Shown piece by piece: positions 29,719 through 40,657 of a DNA stretch of 64,000 nt. Position 1 is the stretch's first letter. Every line of letters starts with the position of its first letter. The translations under genes and the position numbers were made by a program. Source of the stretch: Trichobilharzia szidati (lineage: Eukaryota; Platyhelminthes; Trematoda; Strigeidida; Schistosomatidae); NCBI GenBank assembly GCA_944472155.2, contig OX235274.1, positions 40,112,052 to 40,176,051 of the forward strand. Direction: 5' to 3'. Under the pieces are notes generated by a model. It did not search any database. It was not told the origin of the DNA and worked only from the letters and a program-made list of their open reading frames with translations.

Positions 29719-31653
29719 ATGTTACAACTAAACTCTAATCCTAAGCGCCACCATTTTGAAAATACGTCTAATCACAACATTCTAGATACGAACAAGGTGT
29801 TGGTTAATCTACGTAATAGAAAGTTATCTGATTCTGAACTATCCCTCCTTAAAAAAGGACTTAATTTTAGTTCAAACCAAAGGCGTTTATCGGCTTTTGA
29901 AATAGTTCCAGCAATTGAATCGTCGTTAAAGTGTGTGAAAACAGAAGAGGCAAGTGTCAAAAGATATACAATTACAGCGTACTGCTAAAGCAGAAGCCAA
30001 ATGCGCCAAATATCAGCAAAAGCTAGCAACTGGCATTAAAATAACTACGGAAAGATAAATCGATTGTCATTACAAGAGCAGATAAAGGCAATATCACGGT
30101 TGTTATGAACTCTACAGATTACAAAAAGAAGGCTATTGATCACCTTAATGTCGGAGCTTATAAAAATTCAACACGACAAAGTCAAGGGCGACATTCAGTA
30201 AAGTGAAGGGTGAAACAAGAAAAATGTTACAGTCAATAAAAGAGAAACTCGGTGTATCGCTTTGGTTTACTCTGGCTCTAAAAGGTTGCATTCCCTGCAG
30301 ATTTTATAGATTACAAAAAATGCACAAACCAGAAGTTCTGTTACGTCCAGTTGTGGATTTTACTAATTCCCCAACCTAAAAACTCTTCAAATACATTTAT
30401 CGAATACTAAGCTCATATAAAATGAAAGTGGAACGTGGAATGAAGAATTCGTATGAATTTAAGAGAAAAATCAACGTGACTCATGCTGAAGAAGATGAAG
30501 TAATAGCAAGTTTCCCTGTTTATCCATTATTCACGAATGTTCGCATTAATGATTCTTTAAGTATTATTTATAATTTACTTCATTCTGACAACGAACTCAC
30601 TGCTCGTTGTCCTTTAAATCCCGATGAAATTATGCAGGGATTGGAAATGCGTCTGCGCTCCACTTTATTAATATTTAGAGGAGTTCTTTACCGTCAAACA
30701 GAAGGCATTGCTATGGGATCACCAGTGTCTCCGCTAGTCGCTAATTTATTGATGCAATCACTAGAAACAAATGCAATTATGAGATGCTCTAGTCCTCCGA
30801 AAATGTGGTTAAGATATGTGAACGATACCTTCGTCGTAACCAGGCGAAGCTTGTTCAATGAACTTTTTCATTTCATAAACAAATTGTCAGAAACCATGAG
30901 ATTTTCCAAAGAGGTTGAATCCACCAAGAATGATTCGGCGTTCCTGGACTGTTTAGTAAAAAGAAAACCAGATGGTAAATTTAAAAGAAACATTTTCAGA
31001 AAGCTGACAAATTCGGACAGATACATAGACTACTTTTCGGCAGATATCTTCACCACCAAAGTAACTATGGCCAAGAATCTGATTAACAGGGGCAAACGTC
31101 TAGTTACTGAGGAGGAAGAGTTCAGTAGGGAACTCTTGAATCGAAAAGTTATCCCAAAGCCTTTATAAAAAGATATTTAAAATGTAAAGATAAGGATGAA
31201 TCGAGATCTGTTGCTAAGACTTGAGTTAGTACGGTGGTGATACCATGCCTCAAAGAAACATCGGATAAGATGAAGAGAATCCTCAACAATCATGACATAA
31301 GAGTGTATTTTCGTGCAACTAACACCTTACGCTCATCACTAGTGAAGGTTAAGGATAAAGTAGAAGAAGACAACCAACACAGTTGCATGTATCAGATCAA
31401 TTGTGGGGACTGTGACTCCGTATATGTAGGAGAAACTTCCAGACACGGTAATATAAGAGTGAAAGAGCATAATCAATGTCTAAAGTTGGTTTCAGAAACC
31501 TCTGCAGACTTAAAGGAGTTAGAAAACAGATCCGCGATTGCACTGCATTCGACAGAAACGGGACAGGAGATCGACTTTGATAGGATTAAGGTTCTACAGA
31601 AAGGTTTTGGTTCATATAAAGAAAGACTGACTGCAGAAACTTTGCATGTATAG
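29719..31653 (+). pseudogene. second PLE: RT and GIY-YIG protein, broken
   Basis: Blocks in order: LSDSELSLLKKGLNFSSNQR (N-terminal, 29812-29880), SIVITRADKGNITVVMNSTD (about 30060-30120), DYKKCTNQK region, then an open frame 30422-31168 with FPVYPLFTNVRI (motif A, its Asp lost), GIAMGSPVSPLVANL (motif B), YVNDTFVV (motif C, first Asp changed to Asn), and SAFLDCLVKRKPDGK. After a frameshift the nuclease part (31234-31653) shows CMYQINCGDCDSVYVG, ETSRHGNIRVKEH and ERLTAETLHV. Frameshifts at about 29990, 30420 and 31170 and the lost catalytic residues make it nonfunctional. It belongs to a lineage distinct from the element at 21742. Confidence 0.85.
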
Positions 31654-31762
31654 GTGAATCCCAACAGTCTGAACAGACGTGAAGATGTTAAGCTATCTAA
31701 TGCGCGTTAAATCCTGATTATTAAATGAAAAATGGATATGTATCAGTAATTAATTATACTTG

Positions 31763-31836
31763 GTCTACTGTGACAAATGCTGAGAATTCCATTCTGTATT
31801 GTAAGTACTGTTTTTGGAATAAAGTAGGTTATTATT
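31763..31836 (+). repeat. SR1-like LINE 3' terminus
   Basis: Contains gagaattccattctgtattg and tggaataaagtaggttatta, the SR1-like 3' end without coding sequence. The SM-alpha-like composite at 31837 inserted into it, duplicating its end. Confidence 0.8.
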
Positions 31837-32320
31837 TAATTTGTGGATGGTGACTAGCAGTGGAATCCAGCATGCGCATTTCATCCTATTTGGGGCTCGT
31901 CATCTTGATGTACCTGCAATTCCCAGCGAGTAATGATGTTCCCACCGAGGTTCGGACCCACTGCCCATAGTTTCAGATACCAAAGCGTTATCCACTAGAC
32001 CACTTTGGACACGAGAGCTACTGTCTCTTGTGCAATGGGTCATATTAGTTATTCAACTGAATTTTAGATTTTCCCGTCGATTGATTGGACCAAAGTGCTC
32101 GGTCTCAGGTTGACATGTTGACCTCTTGTGCAGATGCTTCGACGATGTCTGAGCATTTAGGACGAAATGCGAATCCTGGATTCCACTGCTAGTCACCATC
32201 CACAAATTAAATTCTAATTAAATGCGCAAACATCATCGAAGCATCTGCACAAGCAGTCAACATGTCAACCTGAGACCGAGCACTTCGGTCCAATCAATCG
32301 ACGGGAAAATCTAAAATTCG
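31837..32320 (+). mobile_element. inverted SM-alpha-like composite, longest copy
   Basis: The minus-strand arm holds a complete monomer: hammerhead (31867-31907), tRNA-like part (ggttcggacccactgcccat, gcgttatccactagaccact) and the 3' block in reverse (agattttcccgtcgattgat to tgtctgagcattt). At 32158 it flips to a plus-strand half hammerhead (aggacgaaatgcgaatcc) and a second 3' block. A 19-bp near-perfect duplication (aataaagtagattattatt, one mismatch) lies at 31818-31836 and 32321-32339. Confidence 0.85.
31867..31907 (-). ncRNA. hammerhead-like motif of SM-alpha-like element
   Basis: Minus strand: core ATGACGA (expected CTGANGA), stem II GCCCCAAATAGGAT with a weakened first pair, GAAA, TGCGCATG, CTGG. 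Same position-3 change as at 4740, 4853 and 28752. Confidence 0.65.
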
Positions 32321-32624
32321 AATAAAGTAGATTATTATTATTATTAAATTTCCGATTGTTTGTATCTTCATATTGAGAGGTTAGCGAATGTTTCACAACT
32401 GTTTACCCATACACACATGCACGCACACTATTCTACCGCATATATACATATACTTTCATATTCAGTTATCTACGACCATGAACTTTTAATCGAACGTAAT
32501 TACTCAAATTCTGATGAAAAGTACACTCTGTTTAAAGTGTTTAAGAAAAGTAGACTAATATTTGTAAGTCTGAGGACAAATTTTAACCCTTACAAACCAA
32601 ACTATAGAAAATTAATCTGACGCT

Positions 32625-32960
32625 CGCTAGTGACTTGCTACAGGATGGAGTTTCCTGGAGTTCTAGTGAGAAGTCATGACTAGTGAGGCCCATCCAGATG
32701 TCACGTGTGAGGATGGATGTCCTAGCGATGATATTGGTTGGGGTTGCGCTAAATCACGAATTGGTAGAAGTTAGAATTCATGAACCATTGAATTGGGTCC
32801 CAGTGGCTGAATGGTAGACGAGCTTGCCTTGTAACTGGAATGTCCTGGGTTCTAATCCCAGCGGGTGCGTACTGATGATGATTCCCAAACTAGGATGAAA
32901 CAGCTGTCTGGCAGTACTCCCTGGTTTTCAATGGTTCTCTAACTGATATTAATCCATGAT
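32625..32960 (+). mobile_element. SINE-2: tRNA/hammerhead SINE
   Basis: Complete order: gtgacttgctacaggatgga, gagaagtcatgactagtgag, gaattggtagaagttagaat, gggtcccagtggctgaatgg, tcctgggttctaatccc, gggtgcgtactg, hammerhead-like core, cagtactccctggttttcaa, tggttctctaactgatatta. Confidence 0.85.
32869..32917 (+). ncRNA. hammerhead-like motif of SINE-2
   Basis: GTACTG/CAGTAC stem I, core ATGATGA (only position 3 differs from CTGATGA), stem II TTCCCAAACTAGGAT with a terminal T-T mismatch, GAAA, CAGCTGTC, and a 3-base TGG insertion before CAGTAC. Confidence 0.65.
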
Positions 32961-33620
32961 CAACTCGTAAAAACATAACTCACCCTTACAAACAAAACTA
33001 TAGAAAAACAATTCTTTTATTATATTATGATGACTGTTTCATCACTCATATGATTGGACAAAGTTTTTGAAAACAAGAGATTTCGTTCCTTTAGATAGAC
33101 CTCTATTCCCTGAAGACGTTCAGACAAGTTTGCCGAATGAAACATTGGAATTACTTATTTCAGTTTCTCTGAGATTTTACAAATATAATTTTTACAAATG
33201 TCTACTTTCCACTGGGCGTCCAATTATTTTAGAACTATTCGCTCAAATCTTGATCAAAGTTCATATGAATACTTGAAATGTTATTGTTTGGAAAGCATAT
33301 TTAGTGCAAGATCTGTGTGTACATCGAAACTGTTTATCTATACATCACTTATGCAGATACAATGGCTTTTAATTATTTATTCAATTCAGTTTTTAGTCAT
33401 TTAGTAAAGTTAGGTAGCTAGCGAAATCCCTTTAAGATGATACTACTTCAAAGCTTCAGGAGAGACGATTAAATTAAATATAATAAAGTTGAAATTACCT
33501 ATGAATTCACAAATAAATGGATTCACTGTCAGGCTGTAATCTAGAGCATGGGATATTTCTTCAATTTTACCATGTTTACTGTCACTACCGCAAATATTTA
33601 ACATGTGGGTTTTAAATTGC
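32961..33620. other. unassigned AT-rich stretch
   Basis: Short frames only (for example 33067-33276, plus), without recognisable motifs. Confidence 0.35.
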
Positions 33621-33777
33621 CAGTAGCAGTGGTATTCGGTTGTCGCGAAGTAAAGTTTCAAGCCTCACACTTAACCAACCCCCTTTAACAGTAAGTATAA
33701 GAACGCCCCGGCAGGGGATCAAACCCCGCGCCACATGCGTAGTTGGTGAGCATTCTACCTCCGCACCATCAACGCAG
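33621..33777 (-). mobile_element. tRNA-headed SINE, partial
   Basis: Minus strand shows the head (GCGTTGATGGTGCGGAGGTA), a B-box-like GGGGTTTGATCCCC and part of the tail side (CCACTGCTACTGG). The central block is shortened and the LINE-like tail is missing. Confidence 0.7.
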
Positions 33778-34995
33778 TGTCCATAGAGTGCTTAAGTATT
33801 CAAAGCATTAACTAGGCCAGCGATCTTTCACAAGTTATGCTAAGCAAAACTTAATGAACATTGAAATACTATAGATTCTCTGAATGAACAAATGCCTGCC
33901 TTATGAGGATAATAGCCAGAAAAATATCTTTTCTGGAAAAAGAAACCATAGTGAAAAGAATTTATTTCTTTTTCAATCTTTAACACGTCATTAAAACAAA
34001 AGCCTAAGATATCTGGATTATTAGATTTTCTAATTGGCCACAGACGCAATTTTCAGTTCAGATTCTGTATAACCACTTGCTTACCTATTCTTCATGTCAT
34101 TTTTAATTAAGGTATGTGCATGTAATCAGGCCGAAAGTCGAAATGTTTAAACCACTGACAAGTGGAGCGAGATAAATTTATAAACTAAGCTCTCTATGTG
34201 GACATCCTATCGCAGCTTACAATTTAGTATAATTTTGTGAAGTAATTACTGAGTATTACTATTTTCATGTTTTATTTCGTTGGATTTGGAAATATACGTT
34301 TACGTTTTGTGTTATTTAACCAGTAGATGGTTTGAAGAAACTGCATTGAATAAATATCCCATTTGTTATCAGCAGAGAGTTTCTACAGCCTTGAAACTGT
34401 ATAGTATAACATTATTTATATTTCCTAGTCGTGCATTTTCATGATCCCAACCTGTTTCTATCACTTTTTGCACTGTTCGAAACACTGCAATCCACCTCCG
34501 ATACTTTGTGACATATATATAAAGTTCTGTACAAATTAGGGGATAGTGAAGACTGGAAAAGTATGTCGTGTTAGGGATGTACTATAATCCAGTTAATTAT
34601 CAAAGTTGTACTAATGCAAGTAATAAAACATTTGAGAAGAGCAACACGTTCTACTGCGACCAATAAAGACAGACGCACTTGTAAAATCTACGGAAGGCAG
34701 CTTTAACATAAATACCAGCAAATATGCGAAATATAGTTTTTTAGCATTTATAATAAGCTATATTAGAATATGAAGTACCAATCTTCGTATATTTTTTTCT
34801 TTAATCTGAGGGATTCATCCCACAATCGGACAGTATGTTTGTCATTTGCATGAGAAAAAAGTGAAGTGCTAACAAGTTACCAATAATCCATAAAAAACAT
34901 AATAAAAAAATAAGTAATGTCTAAAAGGATGAATGTGAGTTTTTTATAGAAGTTATCAGATGTGGAGTCGAAGCGCCACAACAGAACATGTGTGA
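33778..34995. other. unassigned AT-rich region
   Basis: About 1.2 kb without a supported gene, LINE tail or tRNA-like head. A minus-strand frame at 33840-34049 has no motif. Confidence 0.35.
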
Positions 34996-35193
34996 GTTCC
35001 TTTCCCTTTCCAGTGAAAAAAAACTTCATGCCTTACACTTTGAAGCTTTAGTAGCACGGTGAGGTACTTAACCTCATACCCAAACTTGACTGGCTAGTAA
35101 GCTAGGCGAAGTTCAGGTGTGCGTTGTCTGTGAATGAAATCCGGACGAAGTGCGTGGCTGGCGAGCTTCCTATCACTGGACCACTGACATACA
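34996..35193 (-). mobile_element. tRNA-headed SINE, diverged
   Basis: Minus strand: a head with GTCAGTGGTCCAGTGATAGG, an altered B box, AACGCACACCTGAAC and a tail side with GGCATGAAGTTTTTTTTCAC. Diverged but in family order. Confidence 0.65.
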
Positions 35194-35267
35194 CTACAAC
35201 GGGTATAAGACATATTTAATTGCTTAACCCGTTAATAGGCAGCACATCACCTTAGCACTTACATGAA

Positions 35268-36083
35268 ATGCCTAATTCTCTCCTTACTGTTGAACAGTTA
35301 TACCTACTCAGCAAAATCAGGAGAAACAACACAGGAGATCTGGAGACACAAGTATATAGAAAATCAACGCACACAGATCAAATACTCAACTATACTAGCA
35401 ATAATCCAGTTACTCACAAACGAAACTGTGTGCAGACATTGTTCACAAGAGAGTTCAAACACATTGTAGCATTCCAGAGTTGAAAAGAATGGAAGAAAAG
35501 TACCTACAAATGGTCTTCAAAAAAGAGTGGTAATCCACAAAATTTCATCAAAAAGCGTTTAAAGTCGAATCGAAACACCAACAAGGAACCATCATCAAAG
35601 GCCACAAGAGAATTCATACTAACATACATGAGAAACATCTCTGAAATAACAGCTAGAATACTGAAACCGTTTGATATAGATATAGCACACAAGCCAGTCA
35701 AATCGCTTAATTCGATATTACGCAAACCGAAGGATGCAACAGAAAAAGGGGATAAAATTAATACTATTTACAAAATAAATTGTATGAACTGTAACAGGCA
35801 TTACATCGGCCAAAGTGGGCGTCCCCTTCGAGTTAGAATCCAAAAACCCACATCAACCGTGAAAGGACACGATATATATTCTTTAGTATCAATGCATATA
35901 GACAATTATGGTCATCAATTTGATTGGGATAATGTCAAAATCTTAGACAGAGGAAACACCATAAGTGCAGTCGGGGAATTCCTAGAAGCCCGGTACTCAA
36001 ACGAAAATGCAATTAACAAGCACGTTAATATAGACGAAATATACCAGCTAATAAAAAGTAAATCAGGTGACCAGAAAGTTTAA
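35268..36083 (+). pseudogene. PLE RT C-terminus plus GIY-YIG, one stop
   Basis: A single frame broken by one TGA (35481-35483). It reads ETQVYRKSTHTDQILNYTSN, the post-catalytic RT block, then EFILTYMRNISEITARILKP, a connector seen in related PLEs, and the nuclease: TIYKINCMNCNRHYIGQSGR and LRVRIQKPTSTVKGHDIYSL, ending DEIYQLIKSKSGDQKV. GIY and YIG equivalents are present, and the Arg of RVRI is kept. 5'-truncated in the RT thumb. This PLE lineage differs from those at 21742 and 29719 and resembles the decayed copy at 47400-48300. Confidence 0.85.
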
Positions 36084-36443
36084 AATCCTAGTCAATAGAA
36101 AATGGTCAATGCATATGCAAAGATGGTTACCGGGAGACGCAATTATATCACTCATGAAGAAATTTAAATCATCTCACTTTATGCTACGCATTGCGCTTAA
36201 GATGTTATCTGGAAGGGGGGCGACGAAAGCTCCGCAACTAAACCAACCAGCTCAGAGAGCACTGTTGATTGCAAAAATTATACACTTTTATTTCTCATGG
36301 AAAATGACCAAAGCGCATTACTGTCTATAAGCAAAAAGGCACAAAAACTGGCAAAAGATCTGAAATAAGCAGTAGAGACCTTTTATATTTGCGATATTGT
36401 TCACCCTGAATATACTGTATGTATATACACTGTCTATATCCTC

Positions 36444-36682
36444 TTTCTGTGCGTCGGGAGTTTAGTAATGGAATACTTGCCAACTACGCACGTGTTCCGG
36501 TTTTTAGTCCTCAGAGAAGCAGTCCAGAACCTGGCTTAGGCCTTAGTAATCCAAGGAAAGGAGGAAGGCAGGGGAAAGGCTAGCGACCCTACTCCGTTAG
36601 AAATAAACACTATTGCCACTGAAATTTCAAGGCTGAAGTTTGAAGCCTCATGTTTTACTCAGAACATGAAGAAACAAAAATA
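36444..36682 (+). mobile_element. tRNA-headed SINE with TSD, diverged
   Basis: Order: gtgcgtcgggagtttagtaa, gttccggtttttagtcc, cctggcttaggccttagtaa, ggaaggcaggggaaaggcta, aaacactattgccactgaaa, tail cctcatgttttactcagaac and an A-rich end. The duplication atatcctc lies at 36436-36443 and 36683-36690. Confidence 0.8.
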
Positions 36683-36889
36683 ATATCCTCCGTTTAGATA
36701 CTATAGCCAGTCACTGTAATTTTGTATTTGATAAAGTTTTGTCACCACCAACCACTTTTTTATATCTACTAACATTTGAGTGAAAAGGGACTTATGTTTT
36801 GCTATTTATATAAAATTTTTTATTCCTTGTAGTAATCTCAGTGAGATAGCCTGAATTTAGAAACGCTGTGACTCATTAAATATGTATAA

Positions 36890-37040
36890 TCTTGGAGGAA
36901 CTTGAAGAGGAGATAAAAGCGTGTGGGCAAACGTGGAGCTAGATGAAAACGTTGGCAGAGAACCTGACGCAATGAGGACGTGCGGCTGAAGCCCGATGTT
37001 CCTCTAGGAACTAAAGGAAACAATAATAATGATAATAATT
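36890..37040 (+). mobile_element. RTE-type LINE 3' end fragment
   Basis: Contains tgaagaggagataaaagcgt, gtggagctagatgaaaacgt, the tail ctgaagcccgatgttcctct, aactaaaggaaacaataata and an AAT-rich end. Only the last coding bases and the tail remain. Confidence 0.75.
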
Positions 37041-37054
37041 GGAGCAACTCATGC

Positions 37055-37220
37055 TGCTTGTTAGATTCGAACCTGTATCAGTCAGTGCTGCATTCAGATA
37101 CTTTACTACTGAGCTATTTAGGCTGTCAACTGATCTCCTGTAGAACTGTATTGAATACAGTAGAGGTGAAATGAGTTCCTTCAAGGTTTCAGATACGCCT
37201 TGCTGAAGAGTACTAATTCA
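37055..37220 (-). mobile_element. SINE-3 copy, partly inverted
   Basis: The minus strand of 37060-37125 carries the tRNA-like segment (AAATAGCTCAGTAGTAAAGT and CAGGTTCGAATCT). The following block (gagttccttcaaggtttcag, atacgccttgctgaagag) is in plus orientation, whereas at 20474-20610 both parts run the same way. Thus this copy is internally inverted. Confidence 0.6.
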
Positions 37221-37726
37221 CATAAAACTTAGACTCGAATATTTACACACGTATATATAATTGTAAATGTGTGGTTATTGTTCGAATTCTTTCTTCTAAG
37301 TAATATGATACTACACTCATTTAAGTGTAACCATTCCGTTAATGTTGCATAATAATGATGTGAATCATTCTTATTGACCGTTAGGGGATGATTTCCGAAC
37401 ACCGAAACCTGAATAATGATTTCTATACATCTGACATCCTGTTTTGAGGAAAATTACCTTCATAGATTCACGCCTAAATGATTGACTTAGGTTCAGCACG
37501 GAGGTTTGCACAGAATTTGCGAAATAACATATGGCACACAAAAGTAGAGAGAAAATTGCTTAGAAACTATGATGAACCGAAATGTAAGGAAGAAAGAACT
37601 AGTAAGTGTGGAATTCTGAGAATTTAATGGGTCTCAGTGTTTATAAAGAATGAATGAATCTACTCCACTGAGAAAATCTTCGAACTATATCACAAAAAGT
37701 TCAGGTTTTCATAACTGTTATTATTA
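37221..37726. other. unassigned stretch
   Basis: About 500 bases with no supported gene or repeat. Confidence 0.35.
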
Positions 37727-38215
37727 TTATCACTATTTCTTTGGATTCTGAGTGGAACACAGGGATTCAGTAAAACATCTCCATTTGATCTTGTTTTCTG
37801 CAGTTTTTATGACCCAGCCACATGATTGCTTGTAATCTCATATCTTACCACACAATCTCCTCCACGTCACCCTCTGACCAAACTCATACTTTCCACTCAC
37901 CGGTCTCCTCAGTGTGTGTCTGATCCATCTCCATTTCCTTCGATATATTTGTCGGGCAGTAGATTCTTGGGCGATTCGTCGCCTGTGAGAGTTCCTTATT
38001 GCTAATCCTGTCTTCACTGCCTTCTCTGGCGACTTGTTGGTTTTTGCCTGTAGACCTTCGAGACTGTGCGACATTGGCCGCCAATCATCCAAGAAATCCA
38101 GAACTAACAGTGTATTTTTGTTCGTACAGTGTATGCCCATCTTCTCACTCTCCTTGGTCTGTCACATGATCCAGTCCACCACCAATACTACTACCAGGCG
38201 GGTTTGTTTTGTGTA
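37727..38215 (-). pseudogene. RTE-type LINE fragment with internal deletion
   Basis: The 3' end (attattattatcactatttc, ggattctgagtggaacacag on the plus strand) is followed 5'-ward by the RRKWRWIRHTLRRP block, then directly by DDWRPMSHSLEGLQAKTNKS from just after the catalytic loop. The sequence between (VNIDKTEV to TFINICL) is missing, so a segment of roughly 300 bases was deleted. Frameshifts are present. Confidence 0.7.
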
Positions 38216-38384
38216 ATTGGTAACAATTAATTCAATTTATTCCTTCTCTGGATTGTGTGTTCACCATTTTGAAGAAAAAATTCGACTTTTATTATGAACT
38301 CTCACTTTTGAGAACGTTGCCTAACTGATATTTGTCGTGGCGAAAATACTTTGACATTTTTCATCATTTTATATACAATGTGAA

Positions 38385-38535
38385 ACTAAACATGAGGATA
38401 TCTGAAAACCAGGAAGTACTGGACAGACAAGTCATCCTAGTTTGCTACTCATCAGTGGTGAGCATCCACCGGGTTTCGAAACCCAAGGCCTTCAGGTTGC
38501 AGAGAAATCTTGTAGACCATTCAGCCACTGGGACC
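38385..38535 (-). mobile_element. SINE-2, minus half of an inverted pair
   Basis: Minus strand: GGGTCCCAGTGGCTGAATGG, GGGTTTCGAAACCC, ACTGATGAGTAGCAAACTAG (a damaged hammerhead core) and CTGTCCAGTACTTCCTGGTT. It stands head to head with the plus copy at 38560. Confidence 0.75.
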
Positions 38536-38559
38536 CGAGAAACGAATTCTTCAGTATTA

Positions 38560-38900
38560 ATCTGATGTTAGCTAATGAATGGCTACAGGGCAAAGTTACT
38601 TGAAGTCCTAGTGAGAAGTCGTGACCAGTGAGATCCACTCAGTCGGCATTGAAGATAAATACTTGCGGATGACACTGGTTGGTGTTCGCGCTAAAATCAC
38701 GAATTGTGAGGTACTAGAATCCGTGGGTCACTGAATCTCAGTGTCTGAATAGTTGATGAGCTTTCCTTATGACCAGAAGATCCTGGACTCGAACCCTGGT
38801 GGGTGCATACTGCCCATAAGTTCCAAATTAGGACGAAATAGCCGTCTAGTACTCCATGCTGATATTCAATAGTTCTCTTACTGATATCAATATCCATGAT
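38560..38900 (+). mobile_element. SINE-2, plus half of an inverted pair
   Basis: Order: gctaatgaatggctacaggg, gtgagaagtcgtgaccagtg, gaattgtgaggtactagaat, the tRNA-like stretch ctggactcgaaccctgg, tgggtgcatactg, a damaged hammerhead core (CCCATAA) with GAAA kept, and ctagtactccatgctg. Together with 38385-38535 it forms an inverted composite. Confidence 0.75.
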
Positions 38901-39091
38901 CAAAACTAAAACAAATCAAACCCCTACAAACAAATTCTCGAAAGTGATATATAAAATGTTTTATTCGCAAGTGCCTTTAAATTATTAAGAGCGTTTTAAG
39001 TTCTATGACAGTTAAACTAGGGAACAGCAGTCGGTAGGTGTTTTAATGTCCTAAGAAACCATATGAACGGACTATTAAATCTCGTGTTGTT

Positions 39092-39240
39092 TCGCGGATG
39101 ATGACTAGCGGTTGAATTATCCGCCAAATAACATCAGTGTTAATCCTCAGACATCGTCAAAGCATCCGTAATCGAAGCCTATATAACAACAGAAGCCGAA
39201 CATTTCAGTTTAGTCAGACAATGGGAAAAACAGTAATGAA
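39092..39240 (+). mobile_element. SM-alpha-like remnant
   Basis: Has the family left end in minus orientation (cggatgatgactagcggttg) and then the 3' block in plus orientation (ctcagacatcgtcaaagcat, gccgaacatttcagttt, cagacaatgggaaaa). The hammerhead itself is lost. Confidence 0.55.
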
Positions 39241-39344
39241 CTTAGACAAAATAAGGACTATTAAACTGTTGTGTTTTATGTATTTGATAATGGTGCTTTC
39301 CTAGAACCTGTAGCAGTGTATGCTAATAATACTTTTTTTTAATA

Positions 39345-40455
39345 ATAATAATAACTTTATTCCAAACAGTATTTGTGGTACAGGTATGGAATTTTCAGCG
39401 TGCATTACAATATTGCATCTAATTACCTCATTAATTTTTATAAGATTTTAAAAATAAAAGCAACAACAACAAAAAGAAAAAAAGAGAAATAAAAGAAATA
39501 AAAAAGAATGACATTGCACTCACATATTTAAACAATGCACCACAGGATATGAAATATAAAATTAGTGTGTAATAGAATATGTGAGCAACAATATAATAGT
39601 AACAAAGAAAGGAGAACAAAAACTAATGGGAACTATTTGTTAGAGTGCCGCAGTAAGGTGATAGTGTCATACCTAACGGATTTCTAATCACATAACAGCT
39701 GTGCCAGATAAGATATTGTGGAGTTTTGTACTTGGTAGTCCTGGCATATAGCCTGCTATAGTTGCTTCTAGTTCTACCAGATGAAATGTAAGGAGAAAGC
39801 TGCGTATAGAGAGGGTGTTCGGGGTCTGACAATATAGAATTCGCTAGTTTCTTACATGAAATTATAGTTTATCCACAATGATCTTAACCAGTTGGTTTAA
39901 CGAAATCCCACTTGCCCTACTAACAGCTTTTAGTGCCCTACGCAGCAAAGCAAAGTCTTTCTTAAGTAGTCCAGGAAAGATTAATGGGGAGCAGTAAAGA
40001 GGGATAGTTAGAATACAAGAGTTGACAAACTGAGAAAGCAAAGACTGCTTTATACCAGACTGCCTTAATTTCCTAACGTAGAACGTTAAGCCCAACATCT
40101 TTCTAGTAACTAGCAAGATGTGAGAGGACCAGGAAAGATCGGAGGAAATACTCAGTCCAAGGTACTTGACATTAGATGTAGTTTCAATCTCTGTGCCGTC
40201 AATGATAGTGGGACCATGTGAGCTAGCTAGTTGCTGTAGGTCACGTTTTCGTCTGAAAGTGAAATTTACTACCTGACATTTGGACGGATTTAGCTTAAGA
40301 CCGTTTGAAGAGGACCACTGACTAATTTCCGAGAGAAAGTTATTTAATTTGGAACAGTTTGACTGAGAATTGACAGGCATGGAGACAGAGAGGTCATCAG
40401 CATACTTGACAAAAGTGGCTACATATTTAAGGGTAAATAAACACATTAGGAAAAC
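39345..40455 (-). mobile_element. SR1/CR1-like LINE, 5'-truncated
   Basis: Minus-strand copy with 3' end (AAAATTCCATACCTGTACCA, GGAATAAAGTTATTATTATT) and truncated just upstream of the YADD motif. Confidence 0.8.
39862..40446 (-). pseudogene. SR1/CR1-like reverse transcriptase fragment
   Basis: An open frame of 194 codons: TFVKYADDLSVSMPVNSQSN (catalytic YADD), LSEISQWSSSNGLKLNPSKC, VKYLGLSISSDLSWSSHILL and CSPLIFPGLLKKDFALLRRA, ending at ASGISLNQLVKIIVDKL. It is uninterrupted but 5'-truncated, lacking motifs A and B and the endonuclease, so it cannot be active. After it a shifted frame continues to LYTQLSPYISSGRTRS (39700-39832). Confidence 0.85.
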
Positions 40456-40613
40456 TCTAATTTTTGTGAAATTCTGATTAAAACTAAAGTACAGTCCTGT
40501 ACTTTATTAATTCACCAAATGTTAAGAGCACTATAGTCAGGTGTAAGTTTCATATTTGATAACAACTAAATGATAAAAAATGCCTATTAAAATTTTCTAA
40601 AGGAATGCCTACT

Positions 40614-40657
40614 GAACAAAGAATATTCTTTTCAGTAACCTGTTCTCCATCAGGTTC
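40614..40657 (-). ncRNA. PLE hammerhead motif, left arm
   Basis: Minus strand: GAAC, CTGATGG (position 9 changed), AGAACAGGTTACT, GAAA, AGAATATTCTT, T, GTTC. Confidence 0.65.
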
